64,000 nucleotides of DNA, taken from the NCBI RefSeq assembly GCF_014633365.1, contig NC_068347.1, forward strand, positions 32,716,116 to 32,780,115, written 5' to 3'. The notes beneath the pieces were generated by a model. It had not been told where the DNA came from, did no database searches, and worked only from the letters and a program-made list of their open reading frames with translations. Position 1 is the stretch's first letter, and every line of letters begins with the position of its first letter. The stretch is from Diospyros lotus. Its lineage: Eukaryota; Streptophyta; Magnoliopsida; Ericales; Ebenaceae. Made by a program: the position numbers and the translations under genes. This document shows positions 47,163 through 58,617 of the stretch, one piece after another.

Positions 47163-48452
47163 ATGCCTGCCCGAACCAAAGAACAAGATCCGGTGGCGAT
47201 CCGTATCAATGACAGGCTTGACAAGTTAAGATCCGACTCGTCCTCTAACAGAGGTCTCTCTGGAGTGCACGATCGACTACACAAAGTCAACCCCGTCGAA
47301 CCAGTAATCCTCGCTGTCGGTCCTCGTTTTCACGGCCGACGGAAGCTACAAGAGATGGAGAAGCAAAAGTTCAGGTACTTCAAACAGCTCGTCGAACGGA
47401 ACATTAACAACATGACGGGTTTGAATGAATATGTGAACGAAATTCGAGGATTGGAAGCAAGAGCACGGGAATTTTATCAGCTAGATGATCAGATGGCTAG
47501 CATTAACAGCGACGATTTAGCAGAAATATTGCTTATTGATGGTTGCTTCATTGTCGAGTTGCTCCGCAAGTACAAAAACAGAGCACAGTTGCGAGGAGAC
47601 GACCCTATTTTTCGGTTGGATCAACTCCGATTCGTCCTAAGGCGAGACCTGATTCTACTCGAGAACCAGCTACCGTTCTTCGTTCTCGATCACTTGTTCA
47701 GGAAAACTAGGGGTCCCGGCGAAGAAGACCATCTCATCCCCTTGGCCCTAGCATTTCTGGAGCAGATCATGCCAAACCAGAAGCTAGAAGTTGTCAACTA
47801 TATCGGTAGCCACGAAGTCAAGCATCTCCTTGGGCTAGTGCATTCTAGCTGGGGCCACCGTTTCGTCCAAGCTCTCGGTGAGACCAACAGAGTTAGCCAA
47901 GACGACGTAGAAGACATTTGGGAGTTCATAGAATCGGCCACTGAGCTGAAAGAGGCCGGCGTGGAGCTGAAGATGATGAAGAGCAGAAGCAACTTGTTCA
48001 GCATACAATTCAACAAGAAAACAGGGGTTCTGGAGATGCCCTGTCTGTGCATCGGAGATTACACACAGTTTCCCCTCAGGAACCTACTTGCATACGAGCA
48101 GGATCACCTCCAAGCCGATGATCAGCCCAAGTACGTTGGTCACTACCTAGCGTTCATCAACTGCCTGGTGCAGTCCCCCAAAGACGTTCAGCTGCTTCGC
48201 CAGAAAAGAGTCATTGAAAGCTGGTTGGGCGACGATGCCGCGGTTTACAACATGCTGAAAGGCGTGTACAGGTTCGTGCTGATTTCTGCCGGCAACTACA
48301 GTTACTCCCGAGTTTGCATGGATGTGAACCATTACTGCAAGCGGCACAGAGACGACTGGATGACGAAGCTCAAGATTGGTGGCGGCTTCTTGCTGTTTCT
48401 CACTTTGGTACAAACTCTATTTACCATTGTTTCTTGTTTTAAAGGCAACTAA
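47163..48452 (+). CDS. DUF247 (UPF0481) protein, gene D, 429 aa
   Basis: One open coding exon from the ATG at 47163. Blocks: HKVNPVEPVILAVGPRFHG, EMEKQKFRYFKQL, LIDGCFIVELLRKY, ILLENQLPFFVLDHLF, SATELKEAGVELKM, MPCLCIGDYTQFPLRNLLAYEQ and CLVQSPKDVQLLR. Just before the membrane helix it lacks the NYFNSPWAFVS stretch present in A, B, C and E: the text goes from WMTKLK straight to IGGGFLLFLTLVQTLF. An insertion around residues 235-245 (ETNRVSQDDVED) is also private to it. Compared with C, it is clearly diverged but open. The leader-intron acceptor is altered (cat instead of cag at 47150-47152), which may affect its expression. Confidence 0.9.
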   Translation: MPARTKEQDPVAIRINDRLDKLRSDSSSNRGLSGVHDRLHKVNPVEPVILAVGPRFHGRRKLQEMEKQKFRYFKQLVERNINNMTGLNEYVNEIRGLEARAREFYQLDDQMASINSDDLAEILLIDGCFIVELLRKYKNRAQLRGDDPIFRLDQLRFVLRRDLILLENQLPFFVLDHLFRKTRGPGEEDHLIPLALAFLEQIMPNQKLEVVNYIGSHEVKHLLGLVHSSWGHRFVQALGETNRVSQDDVEDIWEFIESATELKEAGVELKMMKSRSNLFSIQFNKKTGVLEMPCLCIGDYTQFPLRNLLAYEQDHLQADDQPKYVGHYLAFINCLVQSPKDVQLLRQKRVIESWLGDDAAVYNMLKGVYRFVLISAGNYSYSRVCMDVNHYCKRHRDDWMTKLKIGGGFLLFLTLVQTLFTIVSCFKGN

Positions 48453-50046
48453 TTAAGTATCATTTAACATTTATTTCTCAACCGCATATGTCTTTGAGGG
48501 GGCCGGCATTAATGGGCATGAATTTAGGTTGGTTCATAAGGTGAGGATGCTTTGGATTTTTTTTCTGGGAACTTGATGACTTGGAATTGAGTGTAGTTTC
48601 TCGCTTTGGTTGTTTCCCTTGAGCAATAATTACATAAAGAATAATATTATGAGTTATAATTAATGATAATATCATTAATTATATGATACACTTTTTATTA
48701 AAGGAGAATAAAAAGACTATGTGCCATTGTACACCTCTTTCAATGAGGATGCACCATCATTAGTCATCCCTCATAGTATTACTCTTATATAAATATATTT
48801 TATTGTTAAATTGTTCAAAACACAATATATTTATCATCAATTAATAAAATTATTTTTGTTATAAATTTAAGATACAATAAATATACATTAATCATGAGTC
48901 CTAAAAATAACTTTTTAGTTGTTATTTTTTTCCCCTAAACAATATATATATATATGAGATACGTTAAGAAAATTTAAAAATAAACATGAAAAGTCCGTGT
49001 TATAATATAAATCTTAAAAAAGTAAATATTTTAAAAGAAAATTTATTGGTATGCTTGATAATTATAGTATAATTATTATTTATTTATTTTTAGGCAAAAA
49101 TTTGAACAAATTAGGATTTGGTGTATTGGTAATTGGGGAGTTTATTTTTTTGGGTAATAAGTTTTTCTTTTTAATTATGTTGACTTGAAGTGTGAAGGTT
49201 GAAATACCCACTTGACGTGTGAACGGTTGCAACATGCCTTGAACGGTTCAAATTTATTTTTCTACAAATTTGAGATTGTACAAATAATTATTAAATTTTT
49301 AAATATACATTTTAATTTTTAATTAATCAAGATTTATATCTATACCTATTTTTATATAAGTAAATATTTGATTTTAGGTATAACATACCAAAAGTAAAGG
49401 GACAAAATAGGCCTTAAACTAGAATTTAGCAAACTAAACAGGGCAAAATACAGTTTTTGAAACTTTGAAACTTGTAAGGCGAGTTGTACTATTATCGGCG
49501 ATTATCAAATCTCAAGGTTTCGACTTTAGGATGATGAAAAGAGTGATGGAAGGCTAGGATTTAACGATTTGGGGGGGGGGGGGGGGGGGGTGATTTTTGC
49601 TAAAATAAGAGGGTAGAGTTTTAGCCAAAAATTTGGGAACGAATGAATGTGTTTTGGTTGAGTTTAAGAGGTTTTAATAGGGGATTTTTGTTTTTGGGTT
49701 AAAGAGGATTCTGTTTGTACAAAAAAAAAAAAAAATTGGTGTTAAATTGAGTGAGATATAAAGGGTCGTAAAAAAATACGAGTTTCGTTGGAAAAATTAG
49801 TCGAACGAGCAAAAAAGGTGGTTGTGCGGTGCCTTTCAGTTGGAAAAGAAGAAAAAAAAAAAAGATGAAAAAAAGAAAAAAAAGAAAAGAAAAGTAGACA
49901 AGACAATAAAAGCAGACTGTAACAATCGATGGCATGGAATTCATCGAAGAAGACAACTAAAGGCCAGTGGTATGTTGAGCAGGTCCAACATGCATGCCAG
50001 GAGCTTGGCACGTGTAAGGCACACGTGAGGTGAGGAATGTGATCAT
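48453..50046. other. Spacer after gene D
   Basis: No gene. Contains a perfect 27-bp palindrome (48656-48682), a run of 20 G (49571-49590) and several A- or T-runs. Confidence 0.6.
49571..49590. repeat. Poly-G tract (20 G)
   Basis: Uninterrupted G run as given in the sequence; could be real or an assembly artefact. Confidence 0.9.
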
Positions 50047-50735
50047 TAGGGATATAAACGGTTTGTATTGGTTCGGTTCTATAAGAATCCAGTAATCGAA
50101 CCAGTTTTAACGATTCTAAAAAAATAAGAACCATAATCGAACTATTACATATATAAAACCAAACCATGACCAATCCGTCGCATCGGACCGGTTTTGGTTC
50201 TATCCAATTAACATTTAACTTTTAAATATTTTCGTAAAATATAAAATTACAAATAAATTTTTTAATTAAAATAAACCTATAATTTCATTAATGCTTCAAA
50301 TCTTGAAGAAAAAGTAGAACAAAATAATTCATAAACTACCTCCTCATCAAATGAGATTAAATTGACAATTTAGTATAGTAATAACGTATAAAAGTTTAGA
50401 AATAAAGGAGTTCATGAATAACAATAACCAACAATAAAAAAAAAAAAAAAAAAGTAGCAGATTAAAATTACAAATAATAATATATTTATGCATGTATATA
50501 TATACCTATATATACCTAAAAAATTATAATATATATACAAGTATAATATCGGTTTCGGTTCGATTCGAACTACGGTTTGAAAATAAAAACCAATAACCAA
50601 ACCAAATATATCGGTTCTTAATTTTTTAGAATCAGAACCTAACCGTTAAACCATAGAACCAATCCAAAAGACACGGTTCGGTCCGGTTTGGTTTGATTCG
50701 GTTCACCGATTTTTGGATATTTTTTGACACCCTTA
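50047..50735. mobile_element. hAT-like MITE with 8-bp target duplication
   Basis: gtgatcat flanks both sides (50039-50046, 50736-50743), with no mismatch. Ends are TAGGGATATAAAC and, reverse-complemented, TAAGGGTGTCAAA. The interior is rich in cggttcggtt words near both ends. No coding frame. Confidence 0.85.
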
Positions 50736-52636
50736 GTGATCATTACGTGTTAGGAAAAAATAAGGAATAAAATGAAAGAAATAAAAAAAATTAAAAATTG
50801 AGAAAAATTACATAAAAAAAAAATTGAGAATATGTCAACTGTTTGTAAATAATTTCCAAGGCTTGAGAAAATATTTTTCTAACTTACCAAAGCAACAAAC
50901 AAAAAGCTAAAAGCTAACGAAGATGTAAAGATTTTTTAGTGTAAAAAAAATAATTTTGCAAGTGTCGGATTGTAAAAAAAATTGAGAATATGTCAAGTGA
51001 TTGCGCCAAGAGACTCTCTCTTACATTTTCTAAATATTGCAATCAACTACCATCTATTATTATTATATAAAATTTTGTGTAATATGTTAGTTGATCAATG
51101 CAAAATTTTGTATTTCGTTGATATACAAAATTCTGTGTACATAATTTTGGAATTTTATATATAGAATTCTGTATTTTTTATATAGATTGTTGTAAAAAAT
51201 TTTGTATAATAATAATGGAGGTGGTTGATTGCAACATTTAAAAAGTATAAAGGGATAAGTTAAGCATGATTTAAGTGCAATGAGATTTTATATAATTTAC
51301 CAGTATTTTTATGTTGTACCTAAACCTTAAAAATAGGAAGATATTTTTGACTTATTTTATATACAACTTAAATTATTTATTTTGTCTTCATATATGTGTT
51401 ATACTATCAATTGTATAATATCTATGTATAAGTTGTATTATAGTTATATTTTTTTAAAAAATATTATATTAATAAATACAATATTGGGTGGAGATCGAAT
51501 ACCTAGTTCTTTCTCAAATACTTTTTTTACACATTGAAGAAATTTCTTTATTGGATATTTATTTTGAATTTTTGAAGAATTGATGACTATGGAAAATAGA
51601 AGAAAAATAGAAAAAATAAGAAAAAGTCCAAAAAAATTAGATTATCGATGTTCCTCGAAAATAATTGTTCAAGAAGTGATTTGATCAAGGATCTTGTCGA
51701 TTTTCTTTATTTTCGAGATTGACACACAAATCGAGGCGATGCACGTTTTTCGAGATAGTCCAAAGTTCATGCTAAGGTGAGTGATTTTATTCCAAAAACC
51801 TATATTTATGATATGATTGCTTATATATATATATATGATATTTATGATTGTTATGATCATTTTGTCATATTGTATGGAAACTCGTGATGTTGCATGTCAC
51901 GATATTATTGATATATTGATATTTGTGCATGGGAATGAGATGTCACCCCGATAATGTAGCCGTAATTTTTCAATGATAATTGATGGAATAACGTTAGGAT
52001 TATCTTGCCAGAAGTGTCAAGATTTTGTCTAGAATTCCATGCCGGACTGGTGGGCCAGGGAAATTATACTAGGGCATGTGATTGTTTATGTTATTGCATC
52101 ATGTATTCATGTATCATGTTTTAAACTCTCACTAAACGTTTCATCTTCTAATTGGATTATACCCCTAGAACATTCAAATGTTCCAGTTAGGTTTTGTAGC
52201 TATGGCATGGGAATGATTAATGACATGGTCGATGGGTTAGGCGAGTTGTTTGAGTATATGCTCCTTCGTGAGGATTCAGGACATGTTTTTAGTCATGGTT
52301 AGAAAATTGTACTATATTGAAGATCATGTATGATTGTTACTAATTAATGTATTTTTGAAAAATCATCTAAGGTACTTAGTTGTTATTTTTTGATATTAAG
52401 TTTTCATGTATTTAAGTATTTAATGATAAGATGATACAGATTCTTATAATATGATTAAGTAAATTCAGATATGTATTATATTATGTTTCGATTTTAAGCT
52501 TTCGCATTTATGATGATTGCTTATTGATTCTTGTTTAGTATGCTGGGAAGATAAAACGAGATTGAAATGATTTATATTAAAAAAAAATATTCTTAAAATT
52601 TTTAAGTTATTTAACACTCGAAAAAATAGAGCGTTA
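50736..52636. other. Spacer with LTR-like 3' part
   Basis: 50810-50930 matches the gene C 3' flank. 51480-52636 has the look of an LTR 3' half, with repeated aaaatagaaaaaat words and an end at aacactcgaaaaaatagagcgttaca. No gene was recognised. Confidence 0.4.
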
Positions 52637-53211
52637 CACGTGCAAGACATAAAGAAAAGATAGCAGCAGCCATATAAAGATGGGAGAACAAAACAAACCA
52701 ACTCAAGGCAACATGTCGCAAGAGAGTATGAGAGAATTGTTGAGGGGTGAAATGGAGCCATAAACTACCATCATGAAAACTCCAGCCAGTGAATTTTTTT
52801 TATGTGATATGAAATCTTATATGGCTTAAATAATAATTTTGTTTATACTCAATTATGATAAGGACTTTAAGTAAAAAAATTTAATAGTTAAAATATCAAA
52901 TTTTAATATTTTGTATTTCATATACAAGTCAGTTTTTGTATTGAAAAAAACAAAAATAATCAAACCTATTGAAATTTCAAAAATGGCAATTGTTTTCTTT
53001 TTTTCTTTTTATTCTCGATTACGATAGTTGATTATTTTTGGTTTTTTTTTTATTTTTTCAATTAATTTGGCTTTTTTTAGTTATTTGATTTTCATATTTA
53101 TTTGATCGATTCAATTTGATTTTTTAAACAAATTTAATTATTTTAATTTTAATATTTCAGTTTATTCGATAATTGTACCAGCTGAGTGTTCACCTCTAAA
53201 ACTCTCTATAT
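52637..53211. other. Spacer
   Basis: AT-rich; nothing recognised. Confidence 0.6.
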
Positions 53212-53652
53212 TAACTCTTTTTTTTTTTTTTTTTTTTGTGTATGTGTACAGGCAAAGCATTGGGTTTTTTCCAAAAATAATTTAGAAAGCATACTTAATT
53301 TGCAAAATTAAATGATAATTAATCTTCATAATGGGGTTCACGTGAAATCAAACGGATTGGGTCATGGCTGACGCTGAGACAGAAGGTCTGGTTTGAACCG
53401 TTAATTAAATACTTGATGGGTAAAGTTAGTCATCTTTTTGAAAGTAATGATTGGTTTTTAATAAATATAATTTATTTTTAAACGAGGTGTATTATTTTTA
53501 ACGTTAATTAATAAAATATATTATTAAAATTTAATTATTATCTTGAAATAATTATTAATATGATAAATAATTAATTAATTAATTAATTACTTTCACAATG
53601 ATGATGGCTGTTTGGCATTTATGCTTTACCATTCAATTGTCAACCATGCAAA
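53212..53652 (-). repeat. Inverted duplication, right copy (inter-gene block copy 6, inverted)
   Basis: Reverse complement of 37074-37550. A T-run at 53219-53237 corresponds to the A-run of the left copy. Confidence 0.85.
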
Positions 53653-54317
53653 TAAAACTACACGAAATTGGTGATTTAGTCAAGTGTTGCAGTGGGGTTC
53701 TAATCTTGCCAACATTAATGTCTTATCTCTAAACCTTCTTACACGTTATGGTTTTATATTGACCTAATAAAACTATAGATCTAGTGGTTTCTATTTGGAA
53801 TCTAAACATTTGGCAACATGAATTTGCTCCTCTTATGTGTAGATATCTATTTGTACATTCAAAAAGAGTTTGTTAAAGCAATCGCCTCAAGTAGGGTGCA
53901 TTTGGAGGAATACCAAGGAAAAGGCAAACAAAGGCAGCTCCTTCTCGTGACAATTGTGATAAAAAATAGGATGTTGTCAAGATATATTAATAATTTAATT
54001 TAATTAAAAATATTATTGTCAAATTGCATGAACCTGCATAAAATAAAATATTCAAAGAGCGTGGAGAAGTTCTCGTACAAATATTTTGATATTTAAGTCA
54101 AACACTAAAAATGATAAGGTGTTACAACTTTCGGGTATAACTCATCCTCAAAAACTAGCTATTAAGGAGAGGGTGCTAAAGAGATTATAAACCCCTCACC
54201 AGAAGTCTGAACTTTCAATATGAAACAAATCTCATACCTTGTAGTGGACCATAATATATCACCACGCTCTACAGCCCAATACCTACGACGACAGGATGTG
54301 CACTAGCCTCTGCTAGT
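53653..54317. other. Spacer
   Basis: No gene recognised; a short open frame at 53818-54003 has no known motif. Confidence 0.5.
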
Positions 54318-55400
54318 GTAATATTCGAGAATGGTTTGAGGATATAAACGGTATTTAATGAAGGGCATAAATAGAATTTGCGAAAAAAAAAGACTATAGG
54401 GTACACTAACACAGCTTTGGACGACCAAATTAGTCAGAGGGAGTACCCCGGACCCTAGATAGCCAAGAAAAATGATATAGTATCGACAAGTGATTCAAAT
54501 TATGATTTTTAGTGATAAAAGAAATGAGATCGGGAACAGTTTTCGGTATAGCAAAAATACAGCTGTCAGTTAGGTCGTATTACCGAATTGTTATAGACGA
54601 TGTCCGAAAAATCAACGGAGTGTTTCTAGAACTAATATTTGATGTATAGAACAATCCTTAAGTGGTTTTATGTTGAATCGAGTGGATTTGAGGTCAAATC
54701 AATCAATCGGGCTTAAGTGTAATTTTCTAAAATTGCCCGAGGAGGTCAAAACAGTAATTTTTTGAAAGTTTCAAGAGGGAAATGATAAGTACTAATCTTG
54801 AGGGTCTTAGTGATGGTGCTAGAAAGATCAGGGGCTTGAGGATAAGGGCCAAAATGCAAAGGAAAGTTTCTAAGGGGCTAAAGTGCAATTTTTGAAAATA
54901 TGCTCAGAAATGGCAGATCTGGCCGTGATTTGTGGCCGAAAAATCCGGAGATTTCAGCTGTTCTTCAACAGGGCAAGGCCAAGGTCGCGTAGGGGCAAAG
55001 CAATGGCCTTTGATTGGTCAGAAAAACGGATGAATTTGGCTATAAATAGCCGAGTTTTGGTGAAGGTTTGCATCAAAGATTTTACTTTGGATTTCTCACT
55101 TTTGGGAGCGAATTAGAGGTCGGGGATAAGGGGTTTTTGTTTCCCAGGTTGTGAAGAGCAATTCTGGAGATTTTGAAAATTTTTGGAGTAGTATAAAGGG
55201 TGTTTTCGTATATATATATACATATTGCAGGAATGGTTAAATCGGGTTGTAGAGTGATCGATCGAAGGATCTAATAAGGGGTTTTTGGTCGCGAGGTTAT
55301 GGGTAACTAATGTGGAAAGTTTCGTGTCAATTGGAGTTTGAATCGAAGGTCAATTTAGCTCGTCAAAAAACGCAAAATTTCATCGGAGCCAGACTGTAAA
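54318..55400. mobile_element. LTR-like fragment (gypsy-type), copy 2
   Basis: Begins tgtaatattcga. Shares gggagta/gcccc, gccaaaatgcaaa, and a TATA region ggctataaatagcc (55037-55050) with 42774-44336. It runs directly into the module ahead of copy E. Confidence 0.5.
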
Positions 55401-55429
55401 TAGTTCGGGCAATTTATAAAAGCATTTGC

Positions 55430-55793
55430 TCAAGTAATTTCTTATGTCAATGCAAGTCAATGCCACCATATGGGGCAGGGCCCTTTTGATACTTTTCTAA
55501 TATTAATATATGGTTGCAAGCTTCTGCCCACTGCTCCTTTTATTATGAACCACTCCTTTGATGGATTCTCAAGCTCACTACTCAATCATTGGATCCTCCC
55601 ATAGTCCATAGACATACAAACTGCCATTAAATCCCAGAATTCAGCAGTCTCTTGAAACAAGGAAAGAAGAACAAGGGAGAGACAGAAGGAGAACCAAGAA
55701 CTTCCTGACCAGCACCCAATTTTGTCTTCATCTGTTTATTGGATAAATTCATTGATTTCATGTAACAGCTAAGTGTATCAGCACGCACCTAGT
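55430..55793 (+). promoter_or_regulatory. DUF247 promoter/leader module of copy E
   Basis: Very close to the module of gene C (37980-38337), with donor cacgcaccta|gtaagt at 55791/55792. The leader intron ends at tttgcag (57297). Confidence 0.75.
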
Positions 55794-55999
55794 AAGTGTC
55801 TAAAATATCGTGTATCAATTCGATTTTAGAAAAATCGATCTTGTGATTGCTAGTGCTTTCATGGGTGGCCAGCCATTTGCTCATTTTTAGTTCTAGTTGC
55901 CACAAAGGACAGTTATTTCCATTTAAAATAATAAATTTTGTTTTATTTGTAGAAAGAGCTACCTTTGTTTGCCCGTTTCGTGATCTCTATATATACACG

Positions 56000-57133
56000 C
56001 AGGGGCGGAGCCAATGTAGGCCCAGTGAGGGCCATGGCCCTCACTCGGCCTTGGCCCACCATTGAGTTTGGCCTGCACTGACTTGCTGGATATTTGAAAT
56101 TGAAACCCTCCCTCACCCTCAATCAGTTCCTCTCTCGCCCTCAATCAGTTTGGCCTGCACTAGTCAGCTAGAAATTTATTTATCCAAAAAAGTAAAGGTT
56201 CTGAATGAAGTATTTTAAAGGAGAGAGAAAAAGATTAAAAATAGTTTTTGATAAAACAGTTTTAATTTATAAAAAATTAATAAAACGTTTGACTTTGAAA
56301 TATGCCAACTCAACAAATAATCAAGAATTTACCTCTTGACTTATTTGGTTAGGAATCAAACAAGAAGATGTAGCATTCAAATAAATGTTATTCTGGAAAA
56401 ATTCTCGTTGATTAAATATTTTTGAACAATAACAAACATCTACTGATTTGAGTCATGGTGATTATAAGGAGAAAGTGGTTGATGATTGGTTTCTTACTTT
56501 TGTTTTGGATGGTTGATTTCTTTCCAGTTGTATGGAACTTGTTAGAATCTCCTCACACCCATGTAGTGTACATTTATAAGTTAATTTCTTTTAGTTTTAA
56601 TGTCAATGAATGTTGGGAACAGAGATTGCCATTAATTTTGAAAGAGTCATTTTTAAAATGAAAATCTCCGTCAATTGTAAAAGATGTTGATAAAGAGAAA
56701 TCAAATAGTATTAATTTTGATGTTACACAACTTCTCATCGATCCTAGACAAATAATTTCAATTTTATATTACAATATTAATATTTGAGATCAAGTCCGAA
56801 GAGCATATATGCAAAAAGATCTGTCAGCCTCTAGATCATAATTTTTTATATAGATCATTTGAACAGACAAAAGTTAGATAATTCAATATTGCACAATCAA
56901 ATGGGAGATTAGTGGATGAATGATAAGTTGATTGTTTATGTTGAGAAAGATATATTTTTAAATATTTATAATAAATTTATTATACAATGTTATCAAAATA
57001 TAAAATATCGCAAAAAAATTATTATAAGGTATTAAATAAATTATGTTAACTTTTAAGATATTTATATTATTATATTATTTTTTTCTTTAATAAATTTTGC
57101 CCTCACTGAAATTTTTTTTTGGCTCCGCCCCTG
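56000..57133. mobile_element. hAT-like element in the leader intron of copy E
   Basis: Perfect 15-bp terminal inverted repeats CAGGGGCGGAGCCAA and a perfect 8-bp target duplication tatacacg (55992-55999, 57134-57141). The empty site is readable ahead of gene C at about 38526-38540. 1134 bp, no full transposase; a short open frame (56455-56661) has no recognisable domain. Confidence 0.95.
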
Positions 57134-57307
57134 TATACACGAACAGATGGATCTATGTCATCACTAAAAGTTATAAGATTCCAAATGGAAGCCACTGGAT
57201 CTATAGCTTTTTGTTTGCTGGAAATGGAACCAATTTGATCCCAGTTTTCTGAAAAAATAACATCAGATTTACGTTCTTACGGTTAAAACATTTGCAGACG
57301 ATTGAGC

Positions 57308-58576
57308 ATGTCATCAAGAAGAGAAACAGATCCAGTTTCTGTCCGAATCGAGGACAAGCTTGGAAGATTATCTGATTCATCTTCCAATGGTTGCCTCTTC
57401 AGAGTCCACAATCGATTGCACAAAGTCAATCCCTACGAGCCAGCTATCGTCGCCATTGGACCGTATCATCGCGGCCATAATGAACTGCAAGAAATGGAGA
57501 AGCAGAAGCTCAGGTACTTGAAACAGCTTCTCGGACGAACCAGCTGGAACACTGTGGATAAATATGTGACGGAAATCCTAGGGATGGAAGCAAAGGCACG
57601 GGAATTTTATCATCTTGAAACAAGCGGTTTTAACAGGGATGAGTTGGTGGAAATGTTGGTTCTTGATTGTTGCTTCATCATCTAGCTATTTCGGAAGTAT
57701 AAAATCAATGGATTGTCAAGAGAAAGTGACACAATTTTCCAGTCGGAGCAACTTCGATTTGCCCTAAGGCGAGACCTGATTCTACTCGAGAACCAGCTCC
57801 CGTTCTTCGTTCTCTATCGCTTGTTCGGGAAAACTAGGGGTCCTGGCGAAGATGACGATCTCATCCCCTTGGCCCTAGCGTTTCTCGAGCAGATTATGCC
57901 GAACGAGAAACTGACAATTATGAATAACACCCGACTGGACGATCTCAAGCATCTTCTTGCACTAGTTCATGCCAGTTGGGGCCGCCAATTCATCCCAGCT
58001 CCCACCGATTCGGACAAAAATTGGGACTTCGTGAATTCGGCGACGGAACTGAAAGAGGCCGGAGTGGAGTTCAAGATGGTGAAAAAGAGCAATCTCTTTG
58101 ACATCCGGTTCATCGATGGCGTTCTCAAGATCCCTCGTTTGTGCATCGGAGATTACACAGAGTTCCCCCTACGAAACCTCCTCGCCTACGAGCAGTACCA
58201 TCTTCAACGCCATCAGAGAAAGTACGTTAGCGACTACATCGCGTTCATGAATTGCCTGGTGGATTCGCCGAGAGATGTTCAGCTGCTCCGCCACAGCAAG
58301 ATCATCGACAGCTGGGTCGCCGACGACGCGGCGGTTTATGCCTTACTGAAAGATGTGTACAGATTCGTGTTGATTGCTTCCAGCGACTTCAGCTATTCTC
58401 AGGTTTGCGTGAAGCTGAACGGGCATTGCCAGCGCCGGCAGAACGTCTGGATGGCGAATCTGAGGAGGAATTACTTCAACAGTCCCTGGGCGTTTGTTTC
58501 GTTTGTTGCTGCTTGCCTTTTGCTGCTTCTCACTTTGATTCAGACTCTGTTTTCTGTTCTTTCCTACACCAAATAA
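57308..58576 (+). pseudogene. DUF247 copy E, interrupted by one in-frame stop
   Basis: The frame is identical in plan to gene C: ATG at 57308, end at 58576, 422 codons before the final stop. Codon 126 (57683-57685) is TAG where C has GAG in CFIVELF, so the product would stop within the central conserved block. The frame is otherwise open, and all other blocks are present: ILLENQLPFFVL, SATELKEAGVEFKM, IPRLCIGDYTEFPL, NYFNSPWAFVS and the C-terminal helix. LDGC has also become LDCC. A sequencing error is possible but two changes close together favour real decay. A start inside the distal part (ATG-lacking; first codon-like start near 57713) would not give a normal protein. Confidence 0.88.
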
Positions 58577-58617
58577 AGAACAGAAAAAAAAAAAGAAATA
58601 AAAAATAGCCAAAAATG

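Noticed and set aside
49822..50028. Lys-rich open frame
   Set aside because: Encoded by an A/G-rich low-complexity run, no motif.
50047..50735. tRNA-like text (ggttcgattcgaac)
   Set aside because: Only a repeat word inside the hAT-like MITE; no cloverleaf could be formed.
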